DNA from: Defluviicoccus sp.
GTDB taxonomy: Bacteria > Pseudomonadota > Alphaproteobacteria > MPNO01
Direction: 5' to 3'
Length of the DNA: 64,000 nt
Assembly: GCA_022823775.1 (NCBI GenBank)
Contig: JAJEHI010000135.1
Coordinates: 62,001 to 126,000, forward strand
Shown: positions 57,876 to 64,000 of the stretch, one piece after another
Layout of the letters: every line of letters starts with the position of its first letter
Position numbering within the stretch: the stretch's first letter is position 1
Program-made: the position numbers and the translations under genes
The notes under the pieces: model-generated
The model's input: the letters and a program-made list of their open reading frames with translations, nothing else
The model's database searches: none
What the model was told of the DNA's origin: nothing

Positions 57876-58676
57876 ATGACCGATTCCATCGGCTGGCGCG
57901 CCAACTGGGGCGTCATCGCACCGTCGACCAACACGTCGGTTCAGCCCGAGTTCGACGACATGCGTCCGCCCGGCGTGACCAACCACCACGTGCGCATCTG
58001 GATTCCGGACGAGCCGGTGCATTCGGACGAGGATTTCAACCGGCTGATGGACAATATCCGCCGTGAGTTCGACAACGCGATCCTGCGCGTGATGACCTGC
58101 AATCCCGACTACATCGTCATGGGCATGTCTGCCGAGACATTCTGGGACGGGCTCGCCAAGAGCATCGAGCTCCGCGAGCAGGTCAAGAAGCTGTCGGGCC
58201 TTGGCGTCGCCATGGGCTCGGATGCCTGTCAGGCGGCGCTCCGCTGCTACGGCGACATCAGGCGGATCGGCGTGCTCACCCCCTACTGGCCGGTCGGCGA
58301 TAAGAACGTGAAGAAGTTCTTCGAAGACTGCGGCTTCGAGGTCGTCGCCATCAAGGGTCTCAAATGCGAGAGCCCCGCCATGATCGCGCAAGTCACCGAG
58401 GACGAGCTGCGCGAGGCGCTGGTCGAGCTCGACGGGCACGATGTGGAGGCGCTGGTGCAGTGCGGCACCAACCTCGCGATGGCGCGGCTCGCCGGGGAGG
58501 CCGAGAAATGGCTCAAGAAGCCGGTGCTCGCGATCAACACCGCGACCTACTGGTATGCCATGCGGGCCAACGGCTACGACGACGCGATCGAGGGATTCGG
58601 CTCCCTGATGACCGATTTCCGCGAGCTTCCCGCGGCTTATCTGGAGAGTGTGGCGGGCGGAGCCGGGACGGCCTGA
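57876..58676 (+). CDS. Asp/Glu racemase superfamily (arylmalonate decarboxylase / maleate isomerase-like)
   Basis: GVIAPSTNTSVQPEFDDMRPPGVTNHHVRIWI; IVMGMSAETFWDG; VEALVQCGTNLAMARL. Confidence 0.85.
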   Translation: MTDSIGWRANWGVIAPSTNTSVQPEFDDMRPPGVTNHHVRIWIPDEPVHSDEDFNRLMDNIRREFDNAILRVMTCNPDYIVMGMSAETFWDGLAKSIELREQVKKLSGLGVAMGSDACQAALRCYGDIRRIGVLTPYWPVGDKNVKKFFEDCGFEVVAIKGLKCESPAMIAQVTEDELREALVELDGHDVEALVQCGTNLAMARLAGEAEKWLKKPVLAINTATYWYAMRANGYDDAIEGFGSLMTDFRELPAAYLESVAGGAGTA

Positions 58677-58754
58677 ACTTGCGCTTGTCCGCGCCCGATT
58701 CTCTGATAAACATGTAACCGAAATACAGCTTTTATCGTTCGGAGGCGACAGCAC

Positions 58755-59195
58755 GTGATCGGGATATTCCGCAGCCTGATGCTTGGGCTTTTCCTCGCCG
58801 TCGGCGCGTTCGCGGTCGATGCGGTGGTGACCGGCACGCCCGCCCAGGCGGCCGGCGACGTCAAGAAGGGCAAGAAGGTCTTCGCCAAGTGCAAGGCCTG
58901 CCACAAGACGGTCGCGGGGAAGAAGAGCGTAGGTCCCAACCTCAACGGCCTCTTCGGCCGCACTGCGGGAACGCTCGCCAAGTTCAAGTATTCGAAGGAC
59001 ATGAAGGCGGCGGGCGCCAAGGGTCTCGTGTGGAACGAGGAGACCCTGTTCACCTATCTCAAGAACCCCAAGCCGTTCGTCGGTTCCTTCATCGGCAAGA
59101 AGAAGGCCAAGACACGCATGGTCTTCAAGGGGCTGAAGAAGGAGAAGGACCGCGCGAACCTGATCGCCTACCTGAAAGAGGCGACGGCCAAGTAG
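58755..59195 (+). CDS. class I c-type cytochrome, secreted, lysine-rich
   Basis: Signal peptide; GDVKKGKKVFAKCKACHKTVAGKKSVGPNLNGLFGRTAGT; distal KTRMVFKGL Met ligand. Confidence 0.93.
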   Translation: MIGIFRSLMLGLFLAVGAFAVDAVVTGTPAQAAGDVKKGKKVFAKCKACHKTVAGKKSVGPNLNGLFGRTAGTLAKFKYSKDMKAAGAKGLVWNEETLFTYLKNPKPFVGSFIGKKKAKTRMVFKGLKKEKDRANLIAYLKEATAK

Positions 59196-59240
59196 CGCCT
59201 GCCGGGCCCGATCCGACCCGGGTCCGTTACCCTGCGGGGC

Positions 59241-60860
59241 TCACACCTCTCCCGCCCGAGCCGCAACCAACGAATCCGGCGTATCGATGTCGAGCAGGAT
59301 ACCCGGATCCGGCATCGCCACCTCGACGACGGATTCGGGGTGCTCGTCCATCAGGTGCCGCGCGCCGGCATCGCCCCCGACCTCGCGCATTTCCGCGAAG
59401 AAATCCCGGTGCCAGAGCGAGGGGTTGCCGCGTTTTCCGTCGTGCGTCGGCACGCATATGGCGGGCTCGTCCTGGGCCTCGAATGTCTCGACAAGCCGTG
59501 TCGTGTGTTCGGCGGTGACTTGCGGCATGTCTCCCAGGCAGACAAGCGCGCCCTCGGCGTCGTCCGGGATCGCCGCGAGCCCCGCCTTGAGGGACCCCGA
59601 CATGCCGGCTGCGTAGTCGGGGTTGTGAACGAACCGGACCGGCCGGCCGGAGAGCGCCGCGCGGATCCTCTTGTCCTCGTGGCCGGTGACGACCACCACC
59701 GGGGCCGCGCCCGAGGCGACGGCCGCGTCCACCGCGCGGACCACCATCGGGACACCCTCGATTTCGGCCAGCAGCTTGTTGACCTCGCCCATCCGGCGCG
59801 ATCGGCCGGCGGCGAGCACGATGCCGGCGACGCCGCTCTCTCCGGTCCCGGCGCTCGGGCTCTCGCGCGGCACAGGCCGGTTCGCCATCTGCTTGAGCAG
59901 CCCGCCCGCCCCCAGGCCCGCGATATCGGCGCCCGATACCTCGATCCCGGCCACGATCCGCTGCAGCACCCGATCGAAGCCGTGCATCCGGGGCGAGCGC
60001 GCCGAACCGGGCAAGCCCAGAACGTGCATCTCTCCCAATCTCCCAACCAGGGTCAGGTGACCGGGGTCCACCGGCATGCCGAGTCGCACGATCGTACCGC
60101 CCGCGCGGACAAGCGCCGACGGAGCCACGTCCCGCCGGTCCACGATGGCGGAGGCGCCGAGGATCAGGGCGACGTCGATACCGTACGCCCGGAAGGACTC
60201 CAGACAACCCGCCACCGCGCCCTCGTCATGGGCGACCCGTTCCGTCCGGTCGAGCGAACAGCCCAGCGGGTCCAGGCGTCCGCGCGTCGCCGCGAGGGTC
60301 TTTTCGAAGAGAGATTCCTTCAGGCCGCCCAGCTCGGTCTGGATCAGCCCGAAACGCCGCGCGGCAAAGGGCGCGACTCGAACCGGCGCCCCCGGCGCCT
60401 CGGCCGACGATACCGCGGAATCGAGGATCGCCTCGTTCACCGCGAAGGGGACGATCTTGACGACCGCCACGACGGCGCGCGGGGGCACGACCTGCCAGGG
60501 CGCGACGGTTGCGATCGTGACGGCCTCGTCGATCGCGTTGATCGCGTGGATGCGCTCGACATCAACCACCGCGAGTCCGGCGGCGGACGCGCGGAGATTG
60601 GCCCGGCCGGTGAAGGCATTGTCGACCGTGAGCCCCTCTCCGCGGAACGCCTCGGCGAGTCTGACGGCCGCCTCGTCCTCCCCCACGTCGCCGGGCTCCA
60701 GCCGCGCGGTAACGACTTCCTTCGACCCCGCGCGGGCGAGCGCCGCAACATCGTCGGCGGTGAGCCGATGCCCCTTCTTCAGGGTACGGTCCGCCAGCGT
60801 CGTCGCGTGCGCGAGCAGCGCGCCTTCGGCCTGCGCGAGAAGCGTCGAGCCGAACTTCAC
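59241..60860 (-). CDS. molybdopterin-binding domain / MobA-like NTP transferase fusion
   Basis: N-terminal MPT-binding (MoeA-like) region; C-terminal GIVLAAGRSRRMGEVNKLLAEIEGVPMVVRAV...LVCLGDMPQV...GNPSLW. Confidence 0.9.
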   Translation of the reverse strand: MKFGSTLLAQAEGALLAHATTLADRTLKKGHRLTADDVAALARAGSKEVVTARLEPGDVGEDEAAVRLAEAFRGEGLTVDNAFTGRANLRASAAGLAVVDVERIHAINAIDEAVTIATVAPWQVVPPRAVVAVVKIVPFAVNEAILDSAVSSAEAPGAPVRVAPFAARRFGLIQTELGGLKESLFEKTLAATRGRLDPLGCSLDRTERVAHDEGAVAGCLESFRAYGIDVALILGASAIVDRRDVAPSALVRAGGTIVRLGMPVDPGHLTLVGRLGEMHVLGLPGSARSPRMHGFDRVLQRIVAGIEVSGADIAGLGAGGLLKQMANRPVPRESPSAGTGESGVAGIVLAAGRSRRMGEVNKLLAEIEGVPMVVRAVDAAVASGAAPVVVVTGHEDKRIRAALSGRPVRFVHNPDYAAGMSGSLKAGLAAIPDDAEGALVCLGDMPQVTAEHTTRLVETFEAQDEPAICVPTHDGKRGNPSLWHRDFFAEMREVGGDAGARHLMDEHPESVVEVAMPDPGILLDIDTPDSLVAARAGEV

Positions 60861-61567
60861 GCGGCGACACGCTCCTTGTCGTGCAGCGCCTGGGTCACCT
60901 GGGCGAGAATGGAGACCGCGATCTCGGCCGGAGAAACGGCGCCCAGCGAAAGCCCGACGGGGCCGTGGATTCGTCCGATCTCATCCGCTGTGAACCCCGA
61001 TTCCGTAAGCCGTTCGACGCGCGCGGCGTGCGTCTTCCTGCTGCCGAGCGCACCGATATAGAACGCGTCCGAACGCAGAACGGCGGCGAGCGCCGGATCG
61101 TCGATCTTGGGGTCGTGGGTGAGCGTCACCACCGCGGTGCGCCGGTCGGGATCGAGCGGCGGCATCGCCTCGTCGGGCCATTCGTTGACCAGGGTGACGC
61201 CCGGGAACCTGTCGTCGGTCGCGAACGAGCCGCGCGGGTCGATCACCGTCACGTCATAGCCCGCCACCGACGCCATCCGCGCGAGCGGCTGGGCGATGTG
61301 GACCGCGCCGACGATGAGCAGCCGGAGCGGCGGGTTGAACACCTCGACGAACATGTCTCCGTCCGTGCCCGGAACGGTGCCCGACTTGTCGTCGCGAATG
61401 GCGTTTTCCACCGCCTGGCGCAGCCCGGTATCGACCTCGATCTCGCCCTCGTCCGCGCCGTCGAGATAGAGGATGGACTGGCCTCCGGTCTCCAGATGGG
61501 TGACCAGCGCGAATTGCCGTTTCGCCTCGCGGTCGGCGAGGACCCGTTGCAGTGTCTCCGTCTTCAT
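60857..61567 (-). CDS. XdhC family protein (C-terminal Rossmann type)
   Basis: LLIVGAVHIAQPLARMASVAGYDVTVIDPRGSFATDDRFP...YIGALGSRKTHAARVERL. Confidence 0.93.
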   Translation of the reverse strand: MKTETLQRVLADREAKRQFALVTHLETGGQSILYLDGADEGEIEVDTGLRQAVENAIRDDKSGTVPGTDGDMFVEVFNPPLRLLIVGAVHIAQPLARMASVAGYDVTVIDPRGSFATDDRFPGVTLVNEWPDEAMPPLDPDRRTAVVTLTHDPKIDDPALAAVLRSDAFYIGALGSRKTHAARVERLTESGFTADEIGRIHGPVGLSLGAVSPAEIAVSILAQVTQALHDKERVAA

Positions 61568-61915
61568 CTAGTCGAGCTTCTCCACATAGACATGGACCTG
61601 ACCGCCGCAGGCGAGGCCGACCTCCCAGGCGAGCTCGTTGGTCACGCCGTATTCGAGCACCTTCGGCTTGCCGGTCTCGATCACCTCTTGGGCCTCGTGG
61701 ATCACCGCGCCCTCGATGCAGCCGCCCGAGACCGAGCCCACGAAGTTCTGGCCGGAATCGATGGCGAGGTGGCTACCGACCGGCCGCGGCGAGGAACCCC
61801 ACGTCCTGATGACGGTGGCGATCGCCACGTCGCGGCCGCCCTCGCGCCAGGCGCGGGCCTCGTTGAGCACGTCGTCGTCCTTCGAAATCGCGGTCACGCC
61901 AGCATCTGCAGCCAT
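61568..61915 (-). CDS. XdhC/CoxI N-terminal domain protein
   Basis: GRDVAIATVIRTWGSSPRPVGSHLAIDSGQNFVGSVSGGCIEGAVI...YGVTNELAWEVGLACGGQVHVYVE. Confidence 0.94.
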   Translation of the reverse strand: MAADAGVTAISKDDDVLNEARAWREGGRDVAIATVIRTWGSSPRPVGSHLAIDSGQNFVGSVSGGCIEGAVIHEAQEVIETGKPKVLEYGVTNELAWEVGLACGGQVHVYVEKLD

Positions 61916-63150
61916 TTGCCCATCCCTTCCCTGCGTCGGACCGATGGCCGGCCCAGCGCTTCGATCAACTCTTCCAGGCTCTGGAGATTGTGCACCGGGC
62001 GGAACTCGTCAACAAACGGAAGCAGAGACCTGATTCCCTGCGAACGCGGCTCGAACCCCTCGAAGCGGAGCAGGGGGTTGAGCCAGATCAGCCGGCGGCA
62101 GGATTTGTGCAGCCGCTCGATCTCGCCGTGCAGGCCGCGCCCGGCGTCGCGGTCCAGCCCGTCGCTGATCAGCAGTACCACCGCGCCCTGTCCGAGGACG
62201 CGGCGCGACCAGAAGCGGTTGAATTCCTTCAGAGATTCCCCGATCCGCGTTCCGCCGGACCAGTCCTCCACCGAATCGGCGACTCGCGTCAGAGCGATGT
62301 CGATGTCGCGCTGGCGCAGATGCCGCGTGACGTTGGTCAGCCTGGTCCCGAACAGAAAGGTGTGCACCCGGTCCCGGTCGTTGGTCAGCGTGTGCATGAA
62401 GTGGAGGAACATGCGGGTATAGCGGCTCATCGAGCCGGAGATGTCGCAGACGATCACCAGCGGCGGCAGGCGCGTCGCCCGTTTTCGCCATTTGAGCGGG
62501 ATCGTCGCGCCGCCGGACCGCAGCGCCGCGCGCAATGTCGAGCGCATGTCCACCCTGATCCGTCGCTTGTCGGGCCGGAAACGCCTGGTGGGGATTTCCG
62601 CGATGGGAAGGCGCATCCGTGCGATCGCCGCTTTCGCTCGGGCGATCTCGTCCGCGCTCATGTCCTCGAAGTCCATCTCCTGCAGAAGCTCGTTGGCCGA
62701 TGCGGTCATCACCGCGTCGAGCTCGATCTCCTGGTCCCGTTCCTTCTCCTCGTCCGCGTCCGAATCGTCGTTCGGGTTGAGCGCTTCGAGCAGCCGGCGG
62801 CTCGGCGGTTCCGGCGGGGGCGCGGCGACCTCGGCCTCCGGCATGACGATGCCCATCATGCGTTCCAGGATCTTGGGGTCGCGCCAGAAAATGTGGAACG
62901 CCTGGTCGAACAAATCGTGCTGATCGCGGCGGTTGACGAAGACCGCGTGCAGCGCCCAGTAGAAATCGGAGCGGTTGGTGACGCCCACCTCCCGCACCGC
63001 GTCCACGGCGTCGAGCACCTTTCCCGTGCCCACCGGCAGCCCGGCCGAGCGCAGGATGCGGCCGAAATGCATCACGTTGGCGGCCAGCCGGCTGCCCTCC
63101 AGGCCGTCGAGCAGCGCGAAGGGACCCGGCCTGCTCTCGGCCGGGCTCAT
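61894..63150 (-). CDS. VWA domain-containing protein (CoxE-like)
   Basis: PPLVIVCDISGSMSRYTRMFLHFMHTLTND (MIDAS DxSxS), FGTRLTNVTRHLRQRDIDIAL, VVLLISDGLDRD. Confidence 0.95.
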   Translation of the reverse strand: MSPAESRPGPFALLDGLEGSRLAANVMHFGRILRSAGLPVGTGKVLDAVDAVREVGVTNRSDFYWALHAVFVNRRDQHDLFDQAFHIFWRDPKILERMMGIVMPEAEVAAPPPEPPSRRLLEALNPNDDSDADEEKERDQEIELDAVMTASANELLQEMDFEDMSADEIARAKAAIARMRLPIAEIPTRRFRPDKRRIRVDMRSTLRAALRSGGATIPLKWRKRATRLPPLVIVCDISGSMSRYTRMFLHFMHTLTNDRDRVHTFLFGTRLTNVTRHLRQRDIDIALTRVADSVEDWSGGTRIGESLKEFNRFWSRRVLGQGAVVLLISDGLDRDAGRGLHGEIERLHKSCRRLIWLNPLLRFEGFEPRSQGIRSLLPFVDEFRPVHNLQSLEELIEALGRPSVRRREGMGKWLQMLA

Positions 63151-64000
63151 GGCTGGATTTGCGCGAGCTGGCTCTTGACCTCGTCGAGGATCCGGGCCGC
63201 CTCGCTGCCCCGCATCTTCTCGATGTCATCCTGGTACTTGAGCAGGACGCCGAGCGTCGAATTGACGGTCTCGGGGTCGAGATCGATCTTGTCGAGCTGG
63301 ATCAGGGCGTTGGTCCAGTCGATTGTCTCGGCGACCCCGGGCAGCTTGAACAGGTCCTTGTTGCGCAGCTCCTGGACGAAGGCGACCACCTGCCGCGACA
63401 GCTCCTCGCCGGCGCCCGGCACCTTGACCTTGAGGATTTCGAGCTCGCGCGCGGCATCGGGGTAGTCCACCCAGAAATAGAAGCAGCGCCGTTTGATGGC
63501 GTCGTGTATCTCGCGCGTCCGGTTCGACGTGACGACGACGATCGGCGGCGTCGACGCGCTGACCGTCCCGATTTCCGGGATGGTCGTCTGGAAGTCCGAC
63601 AGCAGCTCCAGGAGGAAGGCCTCGAACGGCTCGTCGGTACGGTCGAGCTCGTCGATCAGCAGCACCGGCGGCATGCCCGACAGGTCGGTTTCGAGGGCCT
63701 GCAGAAGCGGGCGCTTGATCAGGAACCGCTCCGAGAAGATGCCCTCCTCGATGCGCTCGCGGTCGGTCTCGCCGGTCGCCTCGGCGATCCGGATGTCGAT
63801 CATCTGGAGGCTGTAGTTCCACTCGTAGACCGCCGAGGAAACGTCCAGCCCTTCGTAACATTGAAGGCGGATCAGCCGGCGCCCCAGCGCCTCCGACAGG
63901 ACCTTGCCGATCTCGGTCTTGCCCACGCCCGCTTCGCCTTCGAGAAACAGCGGCCGTTCCAGCTTGAGCGCCAGGAACAGCGCCGTCGCCAGAGAACGGT
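63147..64000 (-). CDS. MoxR family AAA ATPase (CoxD-like), 5'-truncated by window edge
   Basis: Frame continues to base 64000 (RSLATALFLALKLERPLFLEGEAGVGKTEIGKVL, Walker A); VLLIDELDRTDEPFEAFLLELLSDFQTTIPE; ATG overlap with CoxE-like gene. Confidence 0.93.
   Translation of the reverse strand, partial: RSLATALFLALKLERPLFLEGEAGVGKTEIGKVLSEALGRRLIRLQCYEGLDVSSAVYEWNYSLQMIDIRIAEATGETDRERIEEGIFSERFLIKRPLLQALETDLSGMPPVLLIDELDRTDEPFEAFLLELLSDFQTTIPEIGTVSASTPPIVVVTSNRTREIHDAIKRRCFYFWVDYPDAARELEILKVKVPGAGEELSRQVVAFVQELRNKDLFKLPGVAETIDWTNALIQLDKIDLDPETVNSTLGVLLKYQDDIEKMRGSEAARILDEVKSQLAQIQP

Noticed and set aside
55358-57934. 858-aa minus-strand ORF
   Set aside because: Antisense to intact MFS, MATE and isochorismatase genes that carry clear family motifs.
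57194-58676. Straight nicF-nicE annotation
   Set aside because: The second protein lacks the first catalytic Cys of maleate isomerases; no nicX or nicD homologue was seen nearby.
61990-63465. 491-aa plus-strand ORF
   Set aside because: Antisense to CoxE-like and MoxR genes with clear motifs.

Overview
High-GC window whose gene content suggests an alphaproteobacterium. It is almost fully coding, with about 62 genes called from the ORF track. It is dominated by catabolic and accessory genes: three CoxL-type molybdenum hydroxylase large subunits (one with adjacent FAD and 2Fe-2S subunits, in a run with an NMT1-type ABC importer), orphan solute-binding proteins, crotonases, CoA-transferase and CoA-ligase, homogentisate dioxygenase plus a divergent paralogue, a Rieske oxygenase, luciferase-like monooxygenases, amidohydrolases and Asp/Glu-racemase-fold enzymes. 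The right end carries a Mo-hydroxylase maturation module (MPT-binding/NTP-transferase fusion, two XdhC-like proteins, CoxE, MoxR). A housekeeping core (tRNA-Glu, DUF2062, recJ, glpX, hom, aminotransferase) sits at about 38-44.5 kb. The most unusual items are: (1) a three-gene minus-strand cluster at 49.8-52.8 kb, encoding a QueG/RdhA-like Fe-S protein abutting a fusion of an HTH-like N-terminus with a shortened adenylation domain that has lost its catalytic motifs; (2) two Asp/Glu-racemase-superfamily proteins with altered catalytic cysteines; (3) a SulP permease split by a one-base frameshift; (4) a perfect 12-bp UUCG-tetraloop hairpin between the ABC binding-protein and ATPase genes; (5) two palindromic interspersed-type repeats. 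No CRISPR array, rRNA, transposase or phage genes were seen.
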